A stretch of DNA of 57,102 nt, taken from NCBI GenBank assembly GCA_017464245.1, contig JAFUDV010000064.1:1-57102 (forward strand), given 5' to 3'. The notes beneath the pieces were generated by a model. That model was not told where the DNA came from. It ran no database searches and saw only the letters and a program-made list of their open reading frames with translations. How positions within the stretch are numbered: the first letter of the stretch is position 1; each line of letters opens with the position of its first letter. This document shows positions 44,029-53,983 of the stretch, piece after piece. Origin of the DNA: Bacteroidales bacterium. Lineage in GTDB: Bacteria > Bacteroidota > Bacteroidia > Bacteroidales > UBA932. The translations under genes and the position numbers were made by a program.

Positions 44029-45869
44029 CCACGGACCGCAGGCATATCCGGCTTCTCGTGGGGCTGGGGGTGGCCGCCGTCATCCTCCTGGCGAAGATTT
44101 TCTCCATCCAGGTGCTGGACGACCACTACAAGACCGACGCGGACATCAATTCCACGGTGCGGGAGATGATCCTTCCCACCCGCGGGGTCATCTACGACCG
44201 CAACGGAAACATCCTGGTGGGCAACAAGGTGGCCTACGACATCCTCGTGAACCCGCGGGAGGTGCAGGAGTTCGACACCCTGGCCCTCGCCGCCGTCCTG
44301 GACGTAACCCCGGAGTTCCTGCGCGCCAAGATGGACGAATACCACCGGAACCGCCGCAAGATCGGTTTCCAGAGCGTGACGATGCTCAAGCAGGTGCCGG
44401 CCGAGACCTACAACCGCTTCGCGGAGGTCCAGTACCGCTTCCCGGGCTTCCGGGGACAGGTGCGCGGCATCCGGGACTATCCCATCAACGCCGGCGGCAA
44501 CCTCCTCGGCTACGTGTCCGAGGTGAACCAGGCCTACATCGACAAGCATCCGGGCGAATACCGGAGCGGCGACTATGCCGGCATGACCGGCATCGAGGCG
44601 GCGCGGGAGAAGGAACTCCGCGGCGAGAAGGGCTACCACATCTTCCTGCGCAACTCCCACAACCAGATCGAGCAGCCCTACAAGGACGGGGCGTTCGACA
44701 AGGAAGCCGTCCCGGGACACGACATCGTCACGACCATCGACGCCGGGCTCCAGCAGTACGGGCAGGAGCTCATGCAGAACAAGGTGGGCGCCCTCGTCGC
44801 CATCGAACCGGGCACGGGCGAGATCCTGGCCCTGGTGTCCTCCCCGGGTATCGACGTGGAGCAGCTCGCCGACATCGGCAAGCACTACGACGAGATCTCC
44901 AAGAACCCCTACAGGCCCATGTACAACCGCGCCGTGCAGGCCTCCTATCCTCCGGGGTCCGTCTTCAAGCTCGTGAATGGGCTCATCGGCCTGGAAGAGG
45001 GCGTGCTCCGGCCGGAGATGATGTATCCCTGCAGCCACGGCTACCATTTCGGGGCCGGGCACAAGCTGGGCTGCCACGGGCACAAGTCCCCCCTGAACAT
45101 GGAGGAGTCCATCATGATGTCCTGCAACGCCTACTACTGCTATGTCCTCAAGAACATCCTGGACAACCGGAAGTTCGAGGGCGACTACGGCGAGGCCATG
45201 GACCATTGGCACGAGATGGTCACGAGCTTCGGCTTCGGCACCAAGCTGGGCAGCGACTTCCCGAACGAGTTCAGCGGCAGCATCCCCACGGCCAAGACTT
45301 ACAACCGCGCCTACGGCAAGGGGCGCTGGAACTCCACCACGGTCATTTCCCTGTCCATCGGCCAGGGCGAGATCCTCGCCACCCCGATGCACCTGGCGAA
45401 CCTGTGCGCGACGGTCGCCAACCGGGGCTACTACTACATCCCGCACATCATCAAGGCCTCCGAAGGCGTGGAAATCGACCCGAAATACTACGAGAAGCAG
45501 TACACGAAAGTCTCCCTGGAGCACTTCCCGAAGGTGATCAAGGGCATGTGGCGGGCCGTCAACTCCGGGGCCGGCATGGGCGGTACCGCCTGGGTCGCCC
45601 ACATCGACGGACTGGACGTGTGCGGCAAGACCGGTACGGCCCAGAACCCCCGCGGCGCGGACAACTCCGTGTTCATCTGCTTCGCGCCCATGGACAATCC
45701 CAAGATCGCCATCGCCGCCTATGTGGAGAACGGCGGTTTCGGCGCCACCTATGCCGCGCCGATGGCTTCCCTGATGGTGGAGAAATACCTCAAGGGCGAG
45801 GTGAAGCGCGAAGACCTGGAGCGGCGGATGAAGGAAGCGAACCTGATGGCCCGTGTCAAGAAGGATTAG
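44025..45869 (+). CDS. mrdA: Penicillin-binding protein 2 (elongation transpeptidase)
   Basis: Class B penicillin-binding protein of 614 residues that cross-links side-wall peptidoglycan with RodA. One N-terminal helix (about residues 8-28) is followed by the dimerisation domain (REMILPTRGVIYDRNGN near residue 46). The transpeptidase domain has Ser312-Lys315 in PPGSVFKL, SCN in MMSCNAYY, and Lys535-Thr-Gly in CGKTGTAQNP. ATG 44025 overlaps the mreD stop (ATGA); the frame is open further upstream but only opposite mreD coding sequence. The rodA gene starts three bases after its stop. Confidence 0.95.
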   Translation: MTTDRRHIRLLVGLGVAAVILLAKIFSIQVLDDHYKTDADINSTVREMILPTRGVIYDRNGNILVGNKVAYDILVNPREVQEFDTLALAAVLDVTPEFLRAKMDEYHRNRRKIGFQSVTMLKQVPAETYNRFAEVQYRFPGFRGQVRGIRDYPINAGGNLLGYVSEVNQAYIDKHPGEYRSGDYAGMTGIEAAREKELRGEKGYHIFLRNSHNQIEQPYKDGAFDKEAVPGHDIVTTIDAGLQQYGQELMQNKVGALVAIEPGTGEILALVSSPGIDVEQLADIGKHYDEISKNPYRPMYNRAVQASYPPGSVFKLVNGLIGLEEGVLRPEMMYPCSHGYHFGAGHKLGCHGHKSPLNMEESIMMSCNAYYCYVLKNILDNRKFEGDYGEAMDHWHEMVTSFGFGTKLGSDFPNEFSGSIPTAKTYNRAYGKGRWNSTTVISLSIGQGEILATPMHLANLCATVANRGYYYIPHIIKASEGVEIDPKYYEKQYTKVSLEHFPKVIKGMWRAVNSGAGMGGTAWVAHIDGLDVCGKTGTAQNPRGADNSVFICFAPMDNPKIAIAAYVENGGFGATYAAPMASLMVEKYLKGEVKREDLERRMKEANLMARVKKD

Positions 45870-45872
45870 GAG

Positions 45873-47405
45873 ATGATCGGCGAGAACACACATCAACGGG
45901 GCCTCAAGCAGTCCATCGACTGGAAGCTGATCGGCGTGTACCTCCTGCTGGTGCTCATCGGCTGGGTGAACATCTACGCATCCGTCCACTCCGAGGACCC
46001 GGCCTCCATCTTCGACTGGAGCGTCCGCAGCGGCAAGCAGTTCGTCTGGATGCTCACGGCCTTCGGGCTGGCGGGCCTGATCCTGTTCGTCATCCCGCCC
46101 CGTCTGTGGGAGAACGCCTCCGTGCCCATGTACCTTGCCGTGTGCGCCCTGCTGGTCCTCGTGATCTTCGTATCCAAGGACGTGAAAGGCTCGCATTCCT
46201 GGTTCGAACTGGGCCCTGTCAAGTTCCAACCAGCTGAAATATCGAAAATTACGACATCCCTGCTGCTGGCCACCGTGATGAGCCGGCAGAACTTCAAGAT
46301 GTCGGAGTGGAAGGACTTCTTCCTGGTCGCCGCCATCATCGGCGTCCCCATGCTCATCATCGTCGCGGAAAGCGAGACCGGCTCCGCCCTCGTGTACGCC
46401 GGCTTCATCTTCGTCCTGTACCGGGAAGGCTTCTCGGGCTGGTGGCTGGGTCTGATCGGCCTGGTGATCCTGCTGTTCATCACGACGCTCACCATCAGTC
46501 CCTACACCTCCATCCTCATCCTCATCGGCGTGCTGACCCTGTGCAACGCTTTCAGGGGTCCGCACAAGGAGTTCTGGGCACGGATAGGCATCGGGTTGGG
46601 CTTCGTAGCCCTGATGGCCGCCCTTCCCTGGCTGTGGGGAATGCTGCAGGACGCCGTCCAGGCCCACCTGGACTGGATGGAACGCGTAGCCTGGGTGCCG
46701 ACGGCACGGGAAAGCGCGACCTACCGGTGGGCCTTCCTCCTGAAAGTGAAGCCGCTGTACATCCTGCTGGCGCTGAGCATCCTGGCCCTTCCCGTGCTGG
46801 GTGTCCGGGCTTTCCGGCACAAGGACGGCTTCCTGGGCCTGTCCCTCGCTGCCTTCCTCGTGGGTGTCGCCCTCGTGTTCTCCACGGACTTCATCTTCCA
46901 GAACGTTCTCCAGGACCACCAGCGGTCCCGCATCGAGGTGCTCCTCGGAATGAAGGAGGACCTCGCGGGCGTGGGCTACAACGTGAACCAGTCCAAGATC
47001 GCCATCGGCTCCGGCGGCCTCACCGGAAAGGGTTTCCTCCAGGGCACGCAGACGGCCTTCGGCTTCGTCCCCGAGCAGTCCACGGACTTCATCTTCTGCA
47101 CCGTGGGCGAGGAGTGGGGCTTCCTGGGATGCCTGGTCGTCATCCTCCTGTACGTGTACCTCATCGTGCGGCTGGTCCTCGACGCCGAGCGCTGCCGGGA
47201 GAGTTTCAACCGCATCTACGGCTACTGCGTGGCCTCCTGCATCTTCATGCACCTGTTCATCAACATCGGCATGACCGTGGGCCTGATGCCCGTCATCGGC
47301 ATTCCCCTGCCCCTGCTGAGCTACGGCGGTTCGTCGCTGTGGGCCTTCACGGTGCTGATCTTCATCTTCGTGGCCCTGTACCGGCAGGAAAAGAAATATT
47401 TCTGA
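45873..47405 (+). CDS. rodA: Peptidoglycan glycosyltransferase RodA
   Basis: SEDS-family membrane enzyme that polymerises lipid II for rod elongation. At 510 residues it is longer than the usual ~370-420, because of an insert of about 100 residues in the middle (roughly residues 235-335) containing extra hydrophobic segments. Family marks are KGSHSWFELGPVKFQPAEISK (catalytic-region start), AESETGSALVY, GSGGLTGKGFLQGTQT, VPEQSTDFIFCTVGEEWGF and PLPLLSYGGSSL near the C-terminus. It pairs with the preceding PBP2. A GH127 gene follows after ten bases. Confidence 0.94.
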   Translation: MIGENTHQRGLKQSIDWKLIGVYLLLVLIGWVNIYASVHSEDPASIFDWSVRSGKQFVWMLTAFGLAGLILFVIPPRLWENASVPMYLAVCALLVLVIFVSKDVKGSHSWFELGPVKFQPAEISKITTSLLLATVMSRQNFKMSEWKDFFLVAAIIGVPMLIIVAESETGSALVYAGFIFVLYREGFSGWWLGLIGLVILLFITTLTISPYTSILILIGVLTLCNAFRGPHKEFWARIGIGLGFVALMAALPWLWGMLQDAVQAHLDWMERVAWVPTARESATYRWAFLLKVKPLYILLALSILALPVLGVRAFRHKDGFLGLSLAAFLVGVALVFSTDFIFQNVLQDHQRSRIEVLLGMKEDLAGVGYNVNQSKIAIGSGGLTGKGFLQGTQTAFGFVPEQSTDFIFCTVGEEWGFLGCLVVILLYVYLIVRLVLDAERCRESFNRIYGYCVASCIFMHLFINIGMTVGLMPVIGIPLPLLSYGGSSLWAFTVLIFIFVALYRQEKKYF

Positions 47406-47415
47406 TCCCCAACAT

Positions 47416-49443
47416 ATGAAACGGACTCTTTGCACTCTTGCGCTGGCCCTCCTCGTCGGAACGGCAGCGCCCGCCCAGGTCTTTACGGAGGGCAGCCTCC
47501 GCGACATCCGCCCGGAAGGCTGGCTCCGGGAAACGCTCCTTCTCCAGCGGGACGGGCTCACGGGCCATCCGGAAGCTCTCTCCTATCCCTACAATACCTG
47601 CCTCTGGGACGGGGAGATTCCCCGCATGGGCACGCACGGCAGCGAATGGTGGCGCTATGAGCAGACGGCCTACTACACCGACGGCCTCCTGCGCCTGGGC
47701 TATGTCCTGGGCGACGAAGACCTGGTCCGGAAAGGCGAGGCGGGCGTGGATTACACCCTGGCCCACCCCCAGGAGAACGGCCGGCTGGGCAATCCCAAGA
47801 TCGAATCGCTCTGGCCCATGGCCGTCTTCTTCCGCGCGATGCAGGCCCGGTATTACGACAGCGGCGATCCCGCCATCCTGGAAGCGTTGACCCGGAACTA
47901 CCTGTCGATTCCCCTGCGGCAACTGGCCGACAACCGGAACATCGTGAACGTGGAAGGCATGCTGTGGACGGCGGCCCGCACGGGCGATGACCGTCTGGTC
48001 GCGAAGGCCGACAGCGCCTACCGGTACAAGGAACTCGTGGGCGGCGAACGCTGGACCTACGAAGTGAATCCCGATTTCCTGACGGCTCCCGAGGCCTACA
48101 ACGTGCACGGCGTAACGATGTGCGAGATGCTCAAACTGCCCATCCTCCTGTACGCCGCAACCGGGAAGGAATCCTATAAGGAACTGGCCATCACGAGCCT
48201 GGACCGCCTTGTCGAGGAAGACATGCTCCCGGACGGGGTGATCACGAGCGCCGAATACCTGCAGGGCCGCGGCATCCTGAACAGCCACGAGACCTGCGAC
48301 ATCACCGACTTCACCTGGACCCTCGGCGCCTTCCTGGAAGTGCTCGGCGAGGTCCAGTATGCCGACGCCATCGAAAGGGCCGTCTTCAACGCGGGAATGG
48401 GCGCCGTGACGCCCGACTGGAAGGCGCTGCAGTACTTCTCCTCCGTGAACCAGTTCCTGGCCACAGGGACCTCCAACCACAACCCGTTCAAGTTCGGGTC
48501 CACCTGGATGGCCTACCGGCCCACCCACGAAACAGAATGCTGCGCCGGCAACGTACACCGTTTCCTGCCCAACTATGCCGCCCGGATGTGGCTGCGGGGC
48601 ACCGGCGAAACCGCCGTGGCCGCCCTCTACGGTCCCTCCCGGTTCCGGTTCAACGACCACGTGACCCTGGTGGAAGAGACCTCCTATCCCTATGACGAGA
48701 CGGTGACCTTCCGCGTCTCCGCCACCCGCAAGGAGCGCTTCACCCTGCAGGTCCGCATTCCGTACTGGTGCCATAATGCGACGCTTACCGTCAATGGAAA
48801 GCCGGTGAAAGCCGACCTGAAGCCGGGAACCTTCTTCGGGCTCCGGCGCAAGTTCAAGGACGGCGACGAGATCCGCCTCGTCCTGCCGATGCGGATCGTC
48901 AAGCAGGAAACCGCCGGCGGCGGCGTGTTCTTCGAACGGGGTCCGCTGGTGTACAGCTACGCCATTCCCGCCCGCTGGGAAAAGGACGAGACCGTGTATG
49001 CCAACATGAACGGCAAGTTCCCCGACAACCCGGACTTCCCCTGCTGGAGCCTCACCCCGGACGGCCCGTGGAACTATGCGGTGGAGGAATCGGCGGAAGC
49101 GAGCGTATGCCGCGACTGCGACGGCATCGCCCTGCAGGTTCCCGCCCGGCACATCCGCTGGGACCTCGCCAAGGGCCGTGTCCTGCCCCAGGGCGTCCGC
49201 CCGGACTTCGGCGGCGGCACCGGCAACAACTTCGAGGAAGGCCGGCGGGAACGGCCCCGCATCTCCCGCGAGGAACGCGAACGCCGGATGCGGGAACTCC
49301 TGGCCGAGAAGGGCGTGGACATCGACCTCACCCCGGACCTGCCGGAGCATCCGGAGCCGCTGGACGGCGAAACGGTCCTGCTGAAACTCGTCCCTTACGG
49401 CCAGACGCAGCTCCGCCTCACCGTGTTCCCGGTCATCCGGTAA
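47416..49443 (+). CDS. Glycoside hydrolase family 127-like protein (beta-L-arabinofuranosidase type)
   Basis: Exported 675-residue protein with signal peptide MKRTLCTLALALLVGTAAPAQ. The (alpha/alpha)6 barrel family GH127/DUF1680 is recognised by HETCDITDFTW (Glu292, Cys294) and ETECCAGNVHRFLPNYAARMW (Cys375, Cys376). These fit the Glu-Cys-Cys-Cys zinc and nucleophile set of this family. The substrate of this member is not fixed; other members remove beta-L-arabinofuranose. A charged, Arg-rich insert near residues 605-645 (SREERERRMRELLAEKG) is unusual. It follows rodA by ten bases in the same direction and probably shares its transcript. Confidence 0.85.
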   Translation: MKRTLCTLALALLVGTAAPAQVFTEGSLRDIRPEGWLRETLLLQRDGLTGHPEALSYPYNTCLWDGEIPRMGTHGSEWWRYEQTAYYTDGLLRLGYVLGDEDLVRKGEAGVDYTLAHPQENGRLGNPKIESLWPMAVFFRAMQARYYDSGDPAILEALTRNYLSIPLRQLADNRNIVNVEGMLWTAARTGDDRLVAKADSAYRYKELVGGERWTYEVNPDFLTAPEAYNVHGVTMCEMLKLPILLYAATGKESYKELAITSLDRLVEEDMLPDGVITSAEYLQGRGILNSHETCDITDFTWTLGAFLEVLGEVQYADAIERAVFNAGMGAVTPDWKALQYFSSVNQFLATGTSNHNPFKFGSTWMAYRPTHETECCAGNVHRFLPNYAARMWLRGTGETAVAALYGPSRFRFNDHVTLVEETSYPYDETVTFRVSATRKERFTLQVRIPYWCHNATLTVNGKPVKADLKPGTFFGLRRKFKDGDEIRLVLPMRIVKQETAGGGVFFERGPLVYSYAIPARWEKDETVYANMNGKFPDNPDFPCWSLTPDGPWNYAVEESAEASVCRDCDGIALQVPARHIRWDLAKGRVLPQGVRPDFGGGTGNNFEEGRRERPRISREERERRMRELLAEKGVDIDLTPDLPEHPEPLDGETVLLKLVPYGQTQLRLTVFPVIR

Positions 49444-49452
49444 GGATCGACG

Positions 49453-50583
49453 TCACAGATAGGGGAACCGCCAGTTTCCGTACTCCTCTTCTCCCGAAGG
49501 AAGGTCGATGCGGGCGACAGTCGTGGCGACCACGTCCACGAAGCCGATGCCGCCTTCGATGTTGGAAGGGATGGTGACAGGCTCCACGATGGCGGGTTCG
49601 TATCCGTCCGAGGAGACGGTCCTCAGGGCCCGGAGATAGAAGTAGGCGTCCCGGGAGCAGTGGCTGAGGTGGATTCCCAGACGGTGCGTGGCCCGGCAAC
49701 GGTCAAAGCCGCGCTCCTGGGTCTCAATATATCCGTAACGACGGAGGACTTCTGCTCCAAGACTCATGAAATCCGGTCCCTCATCGTTCCAGGACGAAAA
49801 TGCATTCATCCTGAGATGAGCCGTCCCATCCCGGAACATCCGGTCGGAGAAGCAGGCGAAGGCGCCGTTTCCGGAGTAGTCGAAAAAAGTCAGGTCATCA
49901 GCGCCCATATTTCCGTCCAACAGGACCGGGTCGTCCAAATCATGGATATACAGGGTGTTATCTACGGAAACGAAGAGATCGGGGCCTCCGTCCAGGAAAG
50001 AATACCAACCCTCGGAAATGTTCCGGAGGGAAATGGAATACCAGTTCTCCTCACCTTTCCGGTCAGGAACATCGGCCCGGAGTTGGAGATAACGGTCCGT
50101 CCAGTCTATATGCCGGACGGTAACCCGGGCCGTGTCCACCTTCGCGATGGACACCGGTTCCGGAACGGTCAATTCGGCCGTTACGGCTTTATAAGCACCG
50201 TGATTCGCCTCGAAGGCCAGACGGACCTTGTCCCCCGGGCGAAGGGAGGCGGGGAATGAAACCGGAAGCTGCCGATAATAGGATGGATCGGAGTAGAGCA
50301 TCAAGGATAGGCTTCCCGCATACGGCTTTTCCGACATATCCGCCGCCCTCGCGCTGACATCGGCCACCTCCTTTCCGTTCACGGTGCAGACGACCCGGGC
50401 GTCTTCCACGGCTTTCACGAGGCCTCCCTCGCTGAGGGAAATGTGGATGGTCTGGATGTCCGAGCCCTGTTCCAGCCAACCGACAGCCATGAGCTGAGGC
50501 TCCACCCGGCTGAAATCATAGTCGATGGTACTCGTACAAGCTCCCGCAAGGAGTCCCATCAAAGGTATGATGATTCTTTTCAT
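49453..50583 (-). CDS. DUF4249 surface lipoprotein
   Basis: Lipoprotein of 376 residues, signal peptide MKRIIIPLMGLLAGAC with Cys16. DUF4249 members sit directly after TonB receptors with an STN or carboxypeptidase-like domain and probably play a SusD-like capping or binding role; the ligand is unknown. Family-like segments include VEPQLMAVGWLEQGSDIQT near residue 28 and a C-terminus with YFYLRALRTVSSDGYEP and SNIEGGIGFVDV. It begins four bases after the TonB receptor stop, the last gene of the sigma/FecR-controlled locus, and is convergent with the GH127 gene. Confidence 0.85.
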   Translation of the reverse strand: MKRIIIPLMGLLAGACTSTIDYDFSRVEPQLMAVGWLEQGSDIQTIHISLSEGGLVKAVEDARVVCTVNGKEVADVSARAADMSEKPYAGSLSLMLYSDPSYYRQLPVSFPASLRPGDKVRLAFEANHGAYKAVTAELTVPEPVSIAKVDTARVTVRHIDWTDRYLQLRADVPDRKGEENWYSISLRNISEGWYSFLDGGPDLFVSVDNTLYIHDLDDPVLLDGNMGADDLTFFDYSGNGAFACFSDRMFRDGTAHLRMNAFSSWNDEGPDFMSLGAEVLRRYGYIETQERGFDRCRATHRLGIHLSHCSRDAYFYLRALRTVSSDGYEPAIVEPVTIPSNIEGGIGFVDVVATTVARIDLPSGEEEYGNWRFPYL

Positions 50584-50587
50584 GCGT

Positions 50588-53197
50588 TCAAAATGTTCTC
50601 GTATAACCGACGGAAGGGAAGAATGGAAGGAGGGTGATCTTCTTGAGCCGGACCGAATGGACCTGCTGCCATTCCCACTTCCCGTCCGGAAGGACGCTTC
50701 CCACGGATTCCTCCTTGTTCTCCTTGAGTACCAGGCTTGGGTTCTTGTGATTATAGACGTTGTACACGCTCAGGTTCCAGATCCCTTCCCCGCGCCGATG
50801 CTTCCGGTGGAAGTTGAAGCCCAGGTTCAGGTTGTGGCTGGAAGGAAGGCGGTAATTATTCCGGGAAGTGACAAAGTCCTCGAAGCGCAGGTCGCCGGCG
50901 GGTGAAGCCATGACGATCCTTCGCTCTGGAAGGGTGGTCACGCCGCCCGAAGCGAAGTGCCAGGTGGCGCTGAGGTCGAACCGCTCATTGAACCGGTGGT
51001 TCACCACAAGGTTCACGTTATGCCGTCGGTCGTAGCGGTACGGGAAGCGTTCGCCCCGGTTGATGGTCGGGAACAGCCGGTCGCTTTTCGTGAGCGTATA
51101 GCCCAGCCAGCCGGTGGTCTTCCCCATCGTCTTCTCGATGAAAAGTTCCAGGCCCATCGCCCGGCCGCTGCCCACCTCCACCTTGTTCTCCCAGCCGCTG
51201 GAATCGAACAGGAAGGCCACGCCCTCCTTGTATTCCAGGACGTTCCGGATGGACTTGTAATACCCCTCCAGCGAGAATTCCCAGCCGGGGATGCCGTCAT
51301 AGTACAGGCCCAGCGAGAACTGGTCCGACGTCTCCGGACGGATGTCCTTGGTGACGGGCACCCAGAGGTCCACGGGAAGGGTGATCTGCGAGGAGGAGAG
51401 CAGGTGGACATACTGCGACATCCGGGAGTAGGACGCCTTGGCCGCCCAGTCGTCCGTGAAGACCACCTTGGCGCTCATGCGCGGCTCCAGGGACCAGTAG
51501 GTCTTCCCCTGGGTATTGAAAAGGGACGCATGGAGGCCGGGATTCAGTGTCAAGCGGTTCCCGAGGCGGATGTCGTCCTCCACGTACAGGCTGGCCTCGT
51601 GGCCCGCCTGGGCGTCGTAGCTTCGCAGGTTGAGCGTCGTGTCAATCTGGGTCACCCCGTCCGAAATCTCCTGGGCATAGGTGGACACGGTTTCCGGGAT
51701 GAAGGTATGGAAGATGTATTCCGCGCCGAACTTGACCTGCTGGGAAGAGGACGGCGTATAGTCGAAGTCGGCCTTCGCCACCCAGTCCCGCATCCCGGAC
51801 CGGTAATCCAGCTGATACCGGCTGTTGTCGACGGTCCCGTCCAGGGCGGTTTCCCGGGACACCAGTTCCGACTCCATCCGCATCCGGTACCGGTTATAGG
51901 CCACCGTCGCATTGGCAAAGAGTTTCGGGCCCATGACATGGTTCCAGCGGAGGGCAGCCACCGTATTCCCCCACCGGAGGCCCAGGTACTGGTTGTCCAG
52001 GCTGGCACTGCCCGTCGCGGCATTGCCGACCTTGTCGTCATACCGGTAATGGAAGTTGTCCAGACCGTCATATACGTTGAAAAACAGCCGGTCGCGGTCG
52101 CTGAACCGGTGCGTGAACTTGGCGTCCAGGTCGTAGAAATAATACGTTCCGTCGAAACCGGCGAGCTTGATGACCGGGGTGAGGAAGAACGTGTGCATGC
52201 CCCGGGCGCTGACGGAATAGGAGGTCTTTCCCTTCCAGAGGGGTCCTTCCAGGTGCAGCTTGTCGCTGATCATGCTGACGCCCACGCTTCCGTGTGTTTC
52301 ATTGAGGTTGCCGTCGTTCGTCCGGACATCGAGGATGCTGGAGACGCGCCCGCCGTACCGGGCTGGGAAGGAGCCCTTGAACAGGGTGATCTTCTTCACC
52401 GCTTCCGGCTGGAAGACGGAGAAGATGCCCAGCATGTGCTCAGCGCTGTACAGGGGGATGCCATCCAGCAGGAGCAGGTTCTCGTCCGGTCCGCCGCCCC
52501 GCACATACAGGCCGGAGAAGCCCTCCATCCCACCCTGGACACCGGGCAGGAGCTGAAGGGTCTTCAGGACATCGGCCTCTCCGAACAGGGCCGGGGCGCT
52601 CTTGATGACCGCCACGGGCACTTCGATGGCGCTCATCTTGGTCGATGCGATGCCGGACTCTTTCTGCGCCGTGACGACGGCCTCATCCAGCGAGGCGCCG
52701 GGGACCAGTTTCACATGGACCGTCCTGTTGCCCCGGGCGGGGATGGAGAGGGTCTGCGTCGCATAGCCCACGTAGGAATAGGTGATCTCGACCCGGTCTT
52801 TCTCCGGAACCGTCAGGGAATAGAAGCCGAAATTATTCGTGACGGCGCCGTCCCTGCCCGTCACGGCACCCGCGCCGATGAGGGTTTCTCCCGTCGCGGC
52901 GTCCGTAATGAGGCCGCTGATGGTCACCTTCCGTACCTTCTTGAGGATCACATGGTTTCCCTGGACTTCATACCGGATGTCGGTTCCCTCGAAAAGGCTT
53001 TTCAGCGCCTGCTCGAGCGTGGTTCCACCAGCCTGTCCCGCCTTCTTCTCCAGCGGGAGGGTGGCATCATACACAAATCGGACCCCGAATCTTTTCTCCA
53101 GCACGGCCATCCCGTCCCGCAGGGTGGTCTGGGCCCAGAGGCCCAGTCCTGTCAGCAGGAGGACTACCGTCGCTATCGTTTTTCTTATCTCATTCAT
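50588..53197 (-). CDS. TonB-dependent receptor with N-terminal STN signalling domain
   Basis: Outer-membrane transporter of 869 residues. After the signal peptide (to ~residue 22) comes an STN domain (~25-88, LEQALKSLFEGTDIRYEVQGNHVIL), which in this class passes ligand binding to a FecR protein. A carboxypeptidase-regulatory-like domain (~92-170) and the plug (~195-310, with LQLLPGVQGG, GLYVRGGGPDENLLLLDGIPLY, FPARYGGRVSSILDV) follow, then the beta-barrel, ending in an aromatic residue. The ligand is unknown. The FecR and sigma-factor genes upstream fit cell-surface signalling. Confidence 0.93.
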   Translation of the reverse strand: MNEIRKTIATVVLLLTGLGLWAQTTLRDGMAVLEKRFGVRFVYDATLPLEKKAGQAGGTTLEQALKSLFEGTDIRYEVQGNHVILKKVRKVTISGLITDAATGETLIGAGAVTGRDGAVTNNFGFYSLTVPEKDRVEITYSYVGYATQTLSIPARGNRTVHVKLVPGASLDEAVVTAQKESGIASTKMSAIEVPVAVIKSAPALFGEADVLKTLQLLPGVQGGMEGFSGLYVRGGGPDENLLLLDGIPLYSAEHMLGIFSVFQPEAVKKITLFKGSFPARYGGRVSSILDVRTNDGNLNETHGSVGVSMISDKLHLEGPLWKGKTSYSVSARGMHTFFLTPVIKLAGFDGTYYFYDLDAKFTHRFSDRDRLFFNVYDGLDNFHYRYDDKVGNAATGSASLDNQYLGLRWGNTVAALRWNHVMGPKLFANATVAYNRYRMRMESELVSRETALDGTVDNSRYQLDYRSGMRDWVAKADFDYTPSSSQQVKFGAEYIFHTFIPETVSTYAQEISDGVTQIDTTLNLRSYDAQAGHEASLYVEDDIRLGNRLTLNPGLHASLFNTQGKTYWSLEPRMSAKVVFTDDWAAKASYSRMSQYVHLLSSSQITLPVDLWVPVTKDIRPETSDQFSLGLYYDGIPGWEFSLEGYYKSIRNVLEYKEGVAFLFDSSGWENKVEVGSGRAMGLELFIEKTMGKTTGWLGYTLTKSDRLFPTINRGERFPYRYDRRHNVNLVVNHRFNERFDLSATWHFASGGVTTLPERRIVMASPAGDLRFEDFVTSRNNYRLPSSHNLNLGFNFHRKHRRGEGIWNLSVYNVYNHKNPSLVLKENKEESVGSVLPDGKWEWQQVHSVRLKKITLLPFFPSVGYTRTF

Positions 53198-53285
53198 CTT
53201 CAGACGTTTCTTGAAGGTGCCTTCTGTCGCGGGACATAAAGCATTTCCCGGAATTCCCTGGAGTTCAAAGGTTTAAAAAACACGT

Positions 53286-53951
53286 TCAGAAAGAAAGCCC
53301 GATCTTCGGACCGATCGTGAGGTTGGTCCGCTTCTCCACGTGCTTGTAATAGGTAAACATGACGGGCTGGTACTCCAGGGACAAGCCGATGGAAATCTTC
53401 CCGCCCTTCGAACCGATGCGACGGGCCATCCCCAGGTCGATGGACCCGAAGACGCCGCCCTTCACCTTCAGGGTATGGTCCAGGTCCCGCAGATACTCAT
53501 AGTCGCCTGCGTTGACAGTCCCATCGCCGCCGAACTCATACCCGTACAATACGCCGAAAGACAACTGGGAAGCGCCGAAAAAGGCATAGCCAGCACGGGC
53601 TGCGGCAAAGGGTGTCCATTTCCGGTTCGGCAGAAAGTCATACCGGGCATACACAAAAGGGCGGAAAGCGTGATAGGCTTCCGTCTGGACAACGACCCGC
53701 TCGATGCCGCTGGGGAGCAGCCGGCTGGGGTAGTTCACATAATCCAGGCCGGCTCCGGTGGAGAGACGGTCATTGACCTTGAATCCTCCGTATAGGTCGA
53801 ACCCGTACTGGTTGGTTTTCACTTTTCCCAGGCCGATGCCGTAAGACGTCTCGGCGCCGATTTCGTATTTCCTGATCTCCTGGGCGGAGAGGGACGATAG
53901 CAGGCAACAGGCCGCTGCCAGCAGAATGGTCTTTTTTACTGTGTTTTTCAT
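53286..53951 (-). CDS. Small outer-membrane beta-barrel protein
   Basis: 221-residue exported protein; signal peptide MKNTVKKTILLAAACCLLSSLSAQ from ATG 53951. The rest alternates hydrophobic and polar residues as in an 8-10 stranded barrel (YEIGAETSYGIGLGKV, RPFVYARYDFLPNRKWTPFAAARAGYAFF) and ends in a C-terminal Phe (GPKIGLSF). No specific family is recognised. It lies between fecR and the TonB receptor, with gaps of 99 and 88 bases. An inverted repeat GCCTTAT...ATAAGGC (53984-54007) lies in front of it. Confidence 0.75.
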   Translation of the reverse strand: MKNTVKKTILLAAACCLLSSLSAQEIRKYEIGAETSYGIGLGKVKTNQYGFDLYGGFKVNDRLSTGAGLDYVNYPSRLLPSGIERVVVQTEAYHAFRPFVYARYDFLPNRKWTPFAAARAGYAFFGASQLSFGVLYGYEFGGDGTVNAGDYEYLRDLDHTLKVKGGVFGSIDLGMARRIGSKGGKISIGLSLEYQPVMFTYYKHVEKRTNLTIGPKIGLSF

Positions 53952-53983
53952 AATCGTTTCATTATCAGCTGCTTTCGCAAAGT

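Noticed and set aside
43896-47561. Open frame of about 1220 codons on the minus strand
   Set aside because: It is antisense to mreD, PBP2 and rodA, all with intact motifs; composition is that of a complement-strand artefact.
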